A stretch of 64,000 nt of DNA, taken from the NCBI RefSeq assembly GCF_017349075.1, contig NZ_JAFMOF010000002.1, forward strand, positions 1,674,001 through 1,738,000, in the 5' to 3' direction. Of the stretch, positions 37,994 to 46,027 are shown one piece after another. The stretch is from Streptomyces triculaminicus. Its GTDB lineage: Bacteria; Actinomycetota; Actinomycetes; Streptomycetales; Streptomycetaceae. Numbering within the stretch: position 1 is the first letter of the stretch; every line of letters starts with the position of its first letter. Under the pieces are notes generated by a model. That model was given only the letters and a program-made list of their open reading frames with translations. It ran no database searches and was not told the origin of the DNA. The position numbers and the translations under genes are program-made.

Positions 37994-38887
37994 ATGAAGA
38001 GAGTGAGCTTCGCCGAGTTCGGCGGTCCGGACGTTCTGCACCTCACAGATGCCGAGGAGCCCCACGCGGGCCCCGGTCGGATACGCATCGCCGTGCGGGC
38101 GGCGGGCGTGAACCCCGTGGACTGGCGGAACCGCGAAGGCCAGTTCCAGAAGGCCCGTCCGATCGAGTTGCCCGCAGGAGTCGGGCAGGACGCTTCGGGG
38201 GTGGTGGACGAGGTCGGAGAGGGCGTCGACGGGATCGAGGTCGGGGACCGTGTGTTCGGCAGAGGTCTGAGCACCTATGCCGAGTTCGCCGTGCTGACGG
38301 CCTGGGCCCGTATGCCCGAAGGGCTGTCGTTCGAAGAGGCGGCCGGTTACCCCTCCGTGGTGGAGACCGCGCTGCGCATCATGCGCCAGGCCGGTGTGCA
38401 GCCCGGCCAGACGCTGCTGGTCAGCGGTGCGTCCGGGGGCGTCGGATCGGCGGTGCTGCAGATCGCCCGCGACCGTGGCATCACGGTGATCGGCACGGCC
38501 GGGGCCGCGAACCAGGGCTATCTGCGCGGCCTGGGTGCCGTCGCCACGACGTACGGAGAGGGCTGGGTCGAGCGCGTGCGGCAGCTCGGCCAAGTGGACG
38601 CGGCTCTCGATCTGGCCGGGTCGGGCGTGATCCGCGAACTCGTCGAGCTGACCGGGGATCCGCAGAAGGTGATCTCCATCGCCGATCTGACGGCCCCGGA
38701 GTTCGGTGTCCGGTACTCCGGCGTGACCGGAAGCGTGCCGGAAGCGCTCGCCGAGGCCGCCGACCTCATCTCGCGGGGAAAGCTCCACATCCCGGTCGAG
38801 AAGTCGTACACGCTCGCCGAGGCCGCGGCGGCGCACATCGACAGCCAGGCCGGTCACACGCGCGGGCGCCGGGTCATGGTCGTCTGA
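37994..38887 (+). CDS. NADP-dependent quinone oxidoreductase (zinc-free MDR family)
   Basis: 297 residues. Starts MKRVSFAEFGGPDVLHLTD as zeta-crystallin-like medium-chain dehydrogenases do. VRAAGVNPVDWRNREGQF lies in the catalytic domain, and the nucleotide site is LLVSGASGGVGSAVLQIARDRG. No structural-zinc Cys cluster is seen, fitting the quinone-reductase branch. It reduces quinones or enals with NADPH. Regulated with the divergent TetR through the 37964 palindrome. The FAD monooxygenase follows after 95 bases containing a 9-bp hairpin. Confidence 0.9.
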   Translation: MKRVSFAEFGGPDVLHLTDAEEPHAGPGRIRIAVRAAGVNPVDWRNREGQFQKARPIELPAGVGQDASGVVDEVGEGVDGIEVGDRVFGRGLSTYAEFAVLTAWARMPEGLSFEEAAGYPSVVETALRIMRQAGVQPGQTLLVSGASGGVGSAVLQIARDRGITVIGTAGAANQGYLRGLGAVATTYGEGWVERVRQLGQVDAALDLAGSGVIRELVELTGDPQKVISIADLTAPEFGVRYSGVTGSVPEALAEAADLISRGKLHIPVEKSYTLAEAAAAHIDSQAGHTRGRRVMVV

Positions 38888-38937
38888 GCCGTTTCCTGCA
38901 CGGCCGCCGGCCCGGCCGACCCAAATCCTCCAGAGAT

Positions 38938-38960
38938 CCTGCCGGGGTCCGCCCGGCAGG
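38938..38960 (+). promoter_or_regulatory. Intercistronic hairpin
   Basis: CCTGCCGGG, loop GTCCG, CCCGGCAGG: a perfect 9-bp stem between the oxidoreductase and monooxygenase genes, with no T-run. It may stabilise or attenuate the transcript between the two genes. Confidence 0.5.
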
Positions 38961-38982
38961 TGCGCGATACGCGAGGAGACCC

Positions 38983-40146
38983 ATGCGCACTCCTGTCACG
39001 ATCATCGGTGCCGGCCTCGGAGGGCTCGTACTGGCCCGGGTCCTGCACCTCCACGGCATCGCGGCCGCGGTCTACGAAGCGGAAGCGTCCCCGACGGCCC
39101 GTTCGCAGGGCGGGATGCTCGACATCCATGACCGCAACGGTCAACTCGCCCTCCAAGCGGCTGGCTTGATGGACGAGTTCCGTCCCCTCGTCCTGGAGGG
39201 CCGCCAGGCGATACGGCTCCTCGCCCGGGACGGGACCGTCCTGTTCGACAAGGCCGACGACGGCACGGGCACAAGCCCCGAGGTACAGCGCGGCGAACTG
39301 CGACAGATCCTGCTCGACGCGCTCCCCGCCGGTACCGTCCGATGGGGCCACAAGGCCACCGGCGTCCGGGCCCTCGCCGAGGGCTGCCACGAGGTGACCT
39401 TCGCAGGCGGCACCACCGCCGTCACGAGCCTGCTGGTCGGTGCGGACGGCGCGTGGTCGCGAATGCGACCGATGCTCTCCGACGCCGTGCCCGAATACGT
39501 CGGCCGATCCGTCGTCGAGACCTTTCTGTACGACGCCGACACCCGGCATCCGGCCACCGCGAGAGCGGTCGGCGGCGGGACGCTCGTCGCGCTCGACCCG
39601 GACGCGAACGGGAAGTGGTTCGTGGCTCACCGGGAGAAGGGCGGGATCCTCCGCAGCTACGCCATGCTGACGCGCCCGCAGGAGTGGTTCGCCACCATCG
39701 ATTTCACCGATGCCGTCGCAGCCGCCGCACGGCTCGCGGAGGAGTTCGAGGGCTGGGCGCCGGAACTCACCGCCCTGATCACCGCCGGCGCGACGGCACC
39801 GGTTCTGCGCCCTCTCCACGCTCTACCGATGGGGCACCGGTGGGACCGGGTGCCGGGAGTGACCCTCCTCGGCGATGCCGCCCACCTCTCGACCCCCAAC
39901 GGCGAAGGCGCCAACGTGGCCATGCTCGATGGCGCCGAACTGGGCAAGGCCATCGCCGCGCACCCGGACGACATCGAGACCGCCCTCACCGCATACGAGC
40001 AAGCGCTGTTCCCCCGAGGCGCCGCGGCGGCCGCCGTAGCCGCCCACAACCCCACATCACAGGAGGTGATCAACTTCTTCGCCCAGGGCGAGCGGACCGA
40101 CGACTCGTGCCCGGCCGGCGCCGCACCCTTTGATGCGCGGTCATAA
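38983..40146 (+). CDS. FAD-dependent monooxygenase (TetX/PHBH-type)
   Basis: 387 residues. The dinucleotide-binding motif is VTIIGAGLGGLVLARVLHLHG, then SQGGMLDIHDRNGQLALQAAG, the DG motif LLVGADGAWSRMR, and the second FAD motif GVTLLGDAAHLSTPNGEGAN. This places it with aromatic-hydroxylating flavoproteins of the Tet(X) group. The substrate is unknown. ATG at 38983 has GAGGAG upstream. It follows the TetR-controlled oxidoreductase and has a paralogue at 44012 with the same landmarks (GGLV.ARVL, QGG.LDI), also next to a TetR gene. Confidence 0.9.
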   Translation: MRTPVTIIGAGLGGLVLARVLHLHGIAAAVYEAEASPTARSQGGMLDIHDRNGQLALQAAGLMDEFRPLVLEGRQAIRLLARDGTVLFDKADDGTGTSPEVQRGELRQILLDALPAGTVRWGHKATGVRALAEGCHEVTFAGGTTAVTSLLVGADGAWSRMRPMLSDAVPEYVGRSVVETFLYDADTRHPATARAVGGGTLVALDPDANGKWFVAHREKGGILRSYAMLTRPQEWFATIDFTDAVAAAARLAEEFEGWAPELTALITAGATAPVLRPLHALPMGHRWDRVPGVTLLGDAAHLSTPNGEGANVAMLDGAELGKAIAAHPDDIETALTAYEQALFPRGAAAAAVAAHNPTSQEVINFFAQGERTDDSCPAGAAPFDARS

Positions 40147-40216
40147 CAGAATGCGTTGTTCGTAGCACGGCTGGTCGGTTTCGCGGCCTGATACGGGGGT
40201 GCCCTAGAGTCGCCGC

Positions 40217-40816
40217 ATGCGGCGAAGGACAGGACTGGCGGTAGCTGGGGTTGCAGCTCTGGCCTGGGGCGAGTGGTTGAACTGGCGCTGGTCTCGAGCT
40301 CTCGTAGGGAACAGCGGGGGCGCTGCCGAGGCCGTGGTCGTGTTGGGTTACCGGAACCCCCAAGCGACGGCGAACTTCATCAACCGCTGGCGAGTCCGCG
40401 CCGGCATTCGCTCCATCGCCGCCGACAGCGCCTATGACACTCGCGTGATCTTCAGCGGCGGTGCGACCAGCGGTGGCGCTGCGGAGGCCCAGCTGATGGC
40501 TGACTACGCGAAGTCGGCGCTTGAGTTCGACGGCAGAGTGATTCTGGAAGACCAAAGCGCCACGACGTGGGAGAACATCACGAACGTGATCCCACTGCTT
40601 GAGGATGTCGACCGCATCAAGATCGCTTCCCAGCCGGCTCACGCGCTCAAGGCCCGCGCGTACTTGCGGCGCCAGCGCCCTGACCTTGCAGAGAAGCTGG
40701 TACGGGCGGATGACTACCGCTCTGGCGAGTGGATGGTCGTCAAACCGCTCCTGGCTCTGTACGGACTGTGGACGCTCCGCGGTCTCAAGGCCGACGAACG
40801 AAATGTCTCGCTATAG
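40217..40816 (+). CDS. DUF218 (YdcF/ElyC-like) protein
   Basis: 199 residues. After a short N-terminal hydrophobic segment (GLAVAGVAALAWGEWL) come the DUF218 landmarks: EAVVVLGYRNP, DTRVIFSGGATSGGAAEAQLMADYA, VILEDQSATTWENITNVIP and RIKIASQPAHALKARAYLRR. The family has a Rossmann-like fold, and some members act in envelope polysaccharide metabolism. Function in Streptomyces is unknown. It is the last gene before the lasso cluster. Confidence 0.88.
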   Translation: MRRRTGLAVAGVAALAWGEWLNWRWSRALVGNSGGAAEAVVVLGYRNPQATANFINRWRVRAGIRSIAADSAYDTRVIFSGGATSGGAAEAQLMADYAKSALEFDGRVILEDQSATTWENITNVIPLLEDVDRIKIASQPAHALKARAYLRRQRPDLAEKLVRADDYRSGEWMVVKPLLALYGLWTLRGLKADERNVSL

Positions 40817-41131
40817 ACAGCCGCTGCCGCCGTTCTTCTGGGAATGCCCGGCAACGGACAGCCTCATTGAGGGGGACAATGACAGACGCTTCACCGGGCC
40901 GGTCTCTTAGGCCCTGGTCAAGACGGTAGACGCTGCCGCTGCGGCCACTTCGGGCCCGGCACCGCGCCCGTGGATCCCGGCCCGGACGCCGGGTCGGCCG
41001 ATTCGCCGCTGCGCATACCCATGCGAATTCGCGCTGCTGACGGCTCGTTGAGGAAACCTCGAGCCTCTCGATACCATGAATGCGCGGATGATCCGTTCCT
41101 TGCAGACCGTTCACCCCTCTGGGAGGGCTCC
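40817..41131. other. Non-coding leader region of the lasso cluster
   Basis: 315 bases without a convincing gene. It holds the likely promoter of the lasso operon (41048-41077) and the ribosome binding site GGGAGGG at 41121-41127. Confidence 0.6.
41048..41077 (+). promoter_or_regulatory. Candidate promoter of the lasso peptide operon
   Basis: TTGAGG (41048-41053) and TACCAT (41072-41077) are separated by 18 bases and fit a housekeeping-sigma promoter, about 55 bases upstream of the precursor ATG. A small GAGG-AAA-CCTC inverted repeat overlaps the -35 side and could bind a regulator. Not proven. Confidence 0.45.
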
Positions 41132-41320
41132 ATGAACGACAGGAATGACAGCACACGCATCGCACCGCAGAATGACACCGCACGCGCGGGACTTGCCGAG
41201 CAATCGGAGCCGATGACGTACATCGCCCCGACCTTCACCGAGTTGGGCGACTTCGCCGAGCTGACCAAGGGGACCGGGAGCATCGCCGTGGAGCCCATGG
41301 CTTTCGGCTTCAACGGCTGA
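41132..41320 (+). CDS. Lasso peptide precursor (A)
   Basis: 62 residues. The leader carries the lasso recognition motif Y30-xx-P33-x-F35-xxx-G39-xF41 and Thr45 at the penultimate leader position (YIAPTFTELGDFAELTK). Cleavage after Lys46 gives the core GTGSIAVEPMAFGFNG. Gly1 and Glu8 of the core are spaced for an 8-residue macrolactam ring, leaving an 8-residue tail with Met10, Phe12 and Phe14 as possible plugs. There is no Cys, so it would be class II. ATG at 41132 has GGGAGGG upstream. The cyclase gene begins 6 bases after the stop. I do not recognise this core among characterised lasso peptides. Confidence 0.93.
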   Translation: MNDRNDSTRIAPQNDTARAGLAEQSEPMTYIAPTFTELGDFAELTKGTGSIAVEPMAFGFNG

Positions 41321-41326
41321 GCCGCC

Positions 41327-43183
41327 GTGGCGCGCGCCGAGGGCATGCCCGCTGCCGATGCGGGCTGGTTCGTCGCGCTCCCCGACTGCCCGGCGAGTGA
41401 GCAGGTCGCGGCGAGCCTGCGCGTCCGCGCCCCCGCCGAAGCGACCCCCTCCGAAGTGGCCCACCGCTCGGGCCGGCCGTGGCTGATCGGCGTCTGGCGG
41501 GCGGATGCGCTGTGTGTCCTCGACGTGGGGCCGGTGCGGGTCGCGGTGTGCGGAGTCTTCCCGGACGCCGAAGTCCGCGCCGTGCTGGCCTCGGCTGGAT
41601 CAGCTGGGGTGCTGCGCACTGTCCTGCCCGGCTCGTTCCACGTCGCCGTCAGCGACGCCGACGGGAGGACGTCGCTGCGGGGCGGTGCACACGGCGTACG
41701 GCAGGTGTTCACCGCCTCCCTCGGCGGCCTGACGGTCGCCGCGGACCGCGCGGACATCCTCGCCGACCTCGCCAGGGCCCGCGTCGAGCCGGCCGCCCTC
41801 GCCGCCCGGCTGCTCCTGCCCGGCATGCCGCAGGCCCTGGCGGACACAACGGTCTGGCAGGGCCTGCGGGCCGTGCCGCCCGGCCACCTTCTGACACTCA
41901 CCCCGGACGGCCGGGCCACCGAAGACCGCTGGTGGACGCCGCCCACCGAGGAACTCTCCCTACGTGAAGGGGCTGACCTCCTCCGCACCGAACTCCGGCG
42001 GTCCGTCGCGGTACGTACCGCTCTCGGGCCGCTCACCGCGGACCTCTCCGGCGGCCTCGACTCCACCAGTCTCGTCCTCCTCGCCCACCAGGCGGGCGCC
42101 CCGCTCACCACCGTGTCCGTCACCGGGCTCGGCGACGAGGACATGCGCTGGGCGGCGCTCACCCGCTCCCTGATGCCGGACGCCACCCACATCACACTTG
42201 ACGCGGCAAACGAACTCGCCCCCTGCTACGCGGAATTGTCCGGCGCCTGGGCGCCACCAGACGAACCCTTCCCCGAAGCCCGCACCCAAGCCCGGCTGCG
42301 CGGGGTCGCCCGCCACCTGGCCGGCCGGAGCGCCCGCGCGCACCTGGCGGGTCTTGGCGGCGACGAACTCTTCGCGCCCGCCCACGGCCACCTCCACGAC
42401 CTCGCCCGCCGCGAACCACTCCAGGCCCTACGCCACTGGAGCGCGTACCGGGCGCACCACCGCTGGCCCCTGCGGCAGGCGCTAGGGCTGCTCGGCGGCG
42501 GACCCCGGGGATACGCACGGTGGCTGGCGGGTCAGCGGCAGGGGCTCCGTTCGGACATGAACTACTCCGCGCCGCCCACCTCGTGGGGCTACCCGCTCAA
42601 GCTGCCGCCGTGGGCCACCGCAACGGCCGCCGAGCTGGTCTGCGGGCTCATCGAGAGCCACCTGACCGATGCGGGACCGCAGGCGGACGGCCGCGGGCGG
42701 CACCTCGCCGTGGAGCGGGTACGGGCAGGATCCCGCGGCAGCCGCCTGTACGGGCGGATCTTCGAGGCGGAGGGGGTCCGCTGCCAGCTCCCGTTCTTCG
42801 ACGACACCGTCGTCGACGCCTGTCTGAGCGTCCGTTCCGGTGAGCGGTTCTCACCGTGGGAGTACAAACCGCTGCTGAAGGAGGCCATGACCGGCGTCCT
42901 GCCGCCGGAGCTTCTGGCACGCCGCACGAAGGACGAGACGTCGCGGGACGCGCACGAGGGATTGCGCCGGCACCGTCATCAGCTGTTGGAGTTGTGCGAG
43001 GACTCGGCCCTCGCCGGGCTCGGCCTCATCGACGCGGGGACATTGCGCACGCTCCTGTCCGGGCCGGTCCCGCCACGCCTGCCCATCGCGGCCGTGACCC
43101 TCACGTTGGGCGGCGAGGTATGGCTGCGCGCGCTGGACCGCGGGCCGGTGACCGGAGTCAGCGCGCCCTACCGAACTCGATGA
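41327..43183 (+). CDS. Lasso peptide macrolactam synthetase (C), asparagine synthase B-like
   Basis: 618 residues. A degenerate N-terminal glutaminase-like half lacks the catalytic Cys2. The ATP-pyrophosphatase domain follows, with PP-loop LTADLSGGLDSTSLVLLAHQ and the downstream HLAGLGGDELFAPAHGHL and FEAEGVRCQLPFFDDTVVDA segments. This enzyme adenylates the core Glu8 side chain and joins it to the Gly1 amine while threading the tail. GTG at 41327 is adopted because it lies 6 bases after the precursor stop (coupled translation); an ATG at 41345 is an alternative. Its stop overlaps the RRE gene start (ATGA). Confidence 0.93.
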   Translation: MARAEGMPAADAGWFVALPDCPASEQVAASLRVRAPAEATPSEVAHRSGRPWLIGVWRADALCVLDVGPVRVAVCGVFPDAEVRAVLASAGSAGVLRTVLPGSFHVAVSDADGRTSLRGGAHGVRQVFTASLGGLTVAADRADILADLARARVEPAALAARLLLPGMPQALADTTVWQGLRAVPPGHLLTLTPDGRATEDRWWTPPTEELSLREGADLLRTELRRSVAVRTALGPLTADLSGGLDSTSLVLLAHQAGAPLTTVSVTGLGDEDMRWAALTRSLMPDATHITLDAANELAPCYAELSGAWAPPDEPFPEARTQARLRGVARHLAGRSARAHLAGLGGDELFAPAHGHLHDLARREPLQALRHWSAYRAHHRWPLRQALGLLGGGPRGYARWLAGQRQGLRSDMNYSAPPTSWGYPLKLPPWATATAAELVCGLIESHLTDAGPQADGRGRHLAVERVRAGSRGSRLYGRIFEAEGVRCQLPFFDDTVVDACLSVRSGERFSPWEYKPLLKEAMTGVLPPELLARRTKDETSRDAHEGLRRHRHQLLELCEDSALAGLGLIDAGTLRTLLSGPVPPRLPIAAVTLTLGGEVWLRALDRGPVTGVSAPYRTR

Positions 43184-43494
43184 CGGACACAACGACACCT
43201 GCAACAGGGACAACAGCAGCAAGGACGACAGGAGGGGGCGGCATGCGTCTCGCGCAATCCGTGTCGACGCTGGACACGGACGACGGCACGGTCCTGCTCC
43301 ACGAGCGCGACGGCAAGTTCTACCAACTCAACGCCACCGGCTCGGAAGTACTGTCCCGCCTGCTGGCAGGTGAGCGCCTGCCCGACGTCGTCAGCGGGAT
43401 CGCGGAGCGTTCGGGCGCGGTCCGGGAGACGGTGCACCGAGACGTCACCGCACTGATCGACCGGCTGCGCGGCGCGGGCCTGGTGGCGCCATGA
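43180..43494 (+). CDS. Lasso leader-recognition protein (B1), PqqD-like RRE
   Basis: 104 residues. A Thr-rich N-terminal ~20 residues is followed by the RiPP recognition element: MRLAQSVSTLDTDDGTVLLH, then GKFYQLNATGSEVLSRLLAG, then ETVHRDVTALIDRLRGAGLV. This is a winged-helix PqqD-like domain that binds the YxxPxL leader motif and presents the precursor to the B2 protease. ATG at 43180 overlaps the cyclase stop, and its own stop overlaps the B2 start, so C-B1-B2 are translated as one coupled unit. Confidence 0.92.
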   Translation: MTDTTTPATGTTAARTTGGGGMRLAQSVSTLDTDDGTVLLHERDGKFYQLNATGSEVLSRLLAGERLPDVVSGIAERSGAVRETVHRDVTALIDRLRGAGLVAP

Positions 43495-44162
43495 CTGCCA
43501 AGGCCACCGCCACCGCCCAGGCGCTGGACCGCCCGCCGCTGCCGGGCTGGCGGCTGCGCGTTCCCGCGTACGCCGCGGCGTGCCTCGCCGCCCCGCTGGC
43601 CCGCCGCCCGCCCGCTGCGATCCTGCGGATTCTGCGCCTCGTAGCGCGTGGGGCGCGCGGGGCGGACTACGCGTCGGTGTGCGCGTACCGGGCCGCCGTC
43701 GTCGCCGTCAGCCCCGCCTGCCGCGGCCAGCAGGGCTGTCTGCGCCGCTCACTGGCGGTGGTGCTGCTGGCCCGGCTGTACGGGCAGCGTCCCGACTGGT
43801 GCGTGGGCGTGCGGACGAGCCCGTTCGCCGCCCACGCCTGGGTCGAGGTCGACGGCCGCCCGGCCGGCGAGGAGGCGGGCGGCGAGGTGGGTACGTACCG
43901 GACGCTCCTGAGCAGCCGACCCGCCGCAGGGGCGGAGGCGGGGAGGGGTGAGCCCGGCCGGGAGTCGGGAGCCGGGGAGGGGGACTCAGGGTGGCAACAG
44001 GCGTATCTGGATCATGCCCCAGGGAGGGTGTTGGCCGGCCAGATGGAATCGGGGAAGGCGGCGTCGTCGGAGTCGGAGTCGGTGTCGGGCATGAGGGTGT
44101 TGAGCATGTGCAGGGCGGTCTTCGCGTTGTCGATGGCGCGGGGCAGCATGACGCTTTCGTAG
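43491..44162 (+). CDS. Lasso leader peptidase (B2), transglutaminase-like
   Basis: 223 residues, longer than usual B2 proteins (~140-160). The core domain shows the catalytic Cys in CRGQQGCLRRSLAVVLLARL and the His in SPFAAHAWVEVDGRPAGEE, as in lasso leader proteases. After GTYRTLLSS the sequence becomes low-complexity (Ala/Gly/Glu-rich), and the final ~50 codons lie antisense to the C-terminal coding part of the monooxygenase gene at 44012. The stop therefore seems to have been displaced and the tail is probably not functional. It starts by ATGA overlap with B1. No lasso ABC exporter (D) follows. Confidence 0.88.
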   Translation: MTAKATATAQALDRPPLPGWRLRVPAYAAACLAAPLARRPPAAILRILRLVARGARGADYASVCAYRAAVVAVSPACRGQQGCLRRSLAVVLLARLYGQRPDWCVGVRTSPFAAHAWVEVDGRPAGEEAGGEVGTYRTLLSSRPAAGAEAGRGEPGRESGAGEGDSGWQQAYLDHAPGRVLAGQMESGKAASSESESVSGMRVLSMCRAVFALSMARGSMTLS

Positions 44163-45178
44163 GCGTCGAGGGCCTCGTCGATGGTGGGGTGGTCGATGAC
44201 GGCTCGGGCGAGTTCGGCGCCGTCGAGCAGGGCGAGGTTGGCGCCGACGCCGGCGGGCGGCATCAGGTGGGCGGCGTCGCCGAGCAGGGTGATGCCGGGG
44301 ACGCGCTGCCAGGAATGGGGAACGGGAAGGACGAACATGGGCCGGTTGATGAAACCGCCCTCGTTGTCGCGCAGGATGTCCAGCAGGCTCTCGTGCCAGC
44401 CCTGGTACTGGACGAGGAGGCGGGCGCGTACTGCTTCGGTGTCTGCGAGATCGAGGCCGGCGTGCCAGTCCTGGGGGCCGCGGAAGGTGATGTAGGCGCG
44501 GACGTGTCCGTTGCTGTTGCGCTGCATCACCAGGCTTCGGCCTCCGGCCTTGGCCGACATGGTGCCGTGGCCGACCAGGTGGGCGATGCCGGGGTGACGG
44601 TGGTCGACGTCGTTGAAGTGGGCTTCCACCATCGTGACACCGGCGTAGGAGGGTTGGGCGTCGGAGAGCGCGGGGCGCACCCGGGACCAGGCGCCGTCGG
44701 CGCCGATGACCAGGTCGAAGTCCTCGGCGGCGCGGTCGTGGTGGTGCAGGCGGGCGGTGCCGTGGGGTAGCGGGGTGACGGCCCTTGCGGGGTGGCCCCA
44801 GCGGACCGTGCCGGGGGCGAGGGAGCCCAGCAGGAGGGTGCGCAGCCGGCCGCGGTCGATCTCGGGCCTGCTCAGATCGCCCTCACCGGCCTGGTCATGG
44901 CGTATCAGGGTCGCGTGGCGGTCGTACAAGCGCCACTCCTGGCCTTCGGGCCGGGACAGGGCAAGGAACTGGTCGAACAGCCCGGCTGCGCGCAGGGCCG
45001 CCTGGCCGGTGTCCGCGTCGATGTCGAGAGTGCCGCCCTGCGCGCGGGAGTGGGGGTCGCTCTCACGCTCGAAGACCGTGACCGGCACGCCGTGCTGCTG
45101 CAGGACGCGCGCGCAGACGAGACCGCCGAGGCCGGCGCCGACGATCGCGATGCGAGGGGTGGTGGACATGAGAGTCAT
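44012..45178 (-). CDS. FAD-dependent monooxygenase (paralogue of 38983)
   Basis: 388 residues from ATG 45178 (GGAG just upstream; ATG 45169 also possible). Landmarks are RIAIVGAGLGGLVCARVLQQ, AQGGTLDIDADTGQAALRAAG, LVIGADGAWSRVRPALSDA and GITLLGDAAHLMPPAGVGAN. These align closely with the monooxygenase at 38983. A TetR gene diverges from it, again matching the 37-40 kb set. It may belong to the lasso cluster as tailoring enzyme, but its orientation (convergent with B2) and separate regulator argue for an independent stress or catabolic unit. Substrate unknown. Confidence 0.9.
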   Translation of the reverse strand: MTLMSTTPRIAIVGAGLGGLVCARVLQQHGVPVTVFERESDPHSRAQGGTLDIDADTGQAALRAAGLFDQFLALSRPEGQEWRLYDRHATLIRHDQAGEGDLSRPEIDRGRLRTLLLGSLAPGTVRWGHPARAVTPLPHGTARLHHHDRAAEDFDLVIGADGAWSRVRPALSDAQPSYAGVTMVEAHFNDVDHRHPGIAHLVGHGTMSAKAGGRSLVMQRNSNGHVRAYITFRGPQDWHAGLDLADTEAVRARLLVQYQGWHESLLDILRDNEGGFINRPMFVLPVPHSWQRVPGITLLGDAAHLMPPAGVGANLALLDGAELARAVIDHPTIDEALDAYESVMLPRAIDNAKTALHMLNTLMPDTDSDSDDAAFPDSIWPANTLPGA

Positions 45179-45357
45179 GCTCCGTTCGACGGTTGGCGAG
45201 AGTGCCGACGCCTTGTGGTGACGCCCTGTTTCGGGCATGTCGGATCGTTCCGGCGTGAGGGTGGGCCCCTGGGTTCCGGCAGGCGAGGGCAGGTCTTGCG
45301 TACTCGGCCACAGAATCACAGCCGCTACAAAAGTGCAATCGCTCCGACTTTATAGTT

Positions 45358-45373
45358 GATCGCCTTTACGATC
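45358..45373. promoter_or_regulatory. Small palindrome upstream of the second TetR gene
   Basis: GATCG-CCTTTA-CGATC, perfect 5-bp arms around 6 bases, 30 bases before the TetR ATG and next to TATAGT (45351-45356). It is a candidate autoregulatory operator. It is not similar to the 37964 operator, so the two TetR proteins probably have different sites. Confidence 0.4.
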
Positions 45374-45403
45374 GGCTCGTCTGAAGCGGGTAGGGTGAGG
45401 GGC

Positions 45404-46009
45404 ATGGCAGAGACCACGACAGGACGCCGCGAGCGCAAAAAGGCCCAGACAAGGCAGGCGCTGACGGATGCCGCAGTGCGGCTGTTCACCGAGCGCGGCT
45501 TCGACAACGTCGGTGTACGCGAGGTGGCGGAGGCGGCCGACGTCTCGCTGAGCACGCTCTTCAAGCACTTCCCCAGCAAGGAAGCCCTCGTCTTCGACCT
45601 GGACGCGGACATGGAGAGCGCTCTGATCACCGCCGTTCGCGACCGAGCCCCCGGCCAGTCCGCGCTGCACGCCCTGCGCGACCACATGGTGCACACCCGT
45701 ACCGCCGTGCGGACCGACGACCCCACGTTCGTCCTCGTCGAATCCACCCCCGCGCTGCGGGACTACGCCAGGCGCATCTGGTCGCGCCACGAAAAGACGC
45801 TCGCCGCCGCCCTCGCCGAGGCCACTGGGCTCACCGCGGGAGACCCCGCCGTCACAGGACTGGCGCGCTTTGCCCTGGAAGCCCCCAGCATCGCCCGCGC
45901 AAGCGAAGACCCGGCCCGAACCATGCGCGACCTGTTCACCCTGCTGGAACACGGCTGGGCCACCAGCCCCCTGGCGCGACAGGAAAACCGCCCCGGCCAG
46001 GACGGGTGA
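45404..46009 (+). CDS. TetR-family transcriptional repressor (paralogue of 37312)
   Basis: 201 residues. HTH region RRERKKAQTRQALTDAAVRL, GVREVAEAADVSLSTLFKHF and PSKEALVFDLD. C-terminal domain with TFVLVESTPALRDYARRIWS, comparable to the corresponding segment of the regulator at 37312. ATG at 45404 follows GGGTGAGG. It diverges from the FAD monooxygenase gene (start 45178) across a 225-base gap and presumably represses it. The gene is convergent with the acetyltransferase at 46028. Confidence 0.92.
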   Translation: MAETTTGRRERKKAQTRQALTDAAVRLFTERGFDNVGVREVAEAADVSLSTLFKHFPSKEALVFDLDADMESALITAVRDRAPGQSALHALRDHMVHTRTAVRTDDPTFVLVESTPALRDYARRIWSRHEKTLAAALAEATGLTAGDPAVTGLARFALEAPSIARASEDPARTMRDLFTLLEHGWATSPLARQENRPGQDG

Positions 46010-46027
46010 CCGTGACCAGATGCCGCA

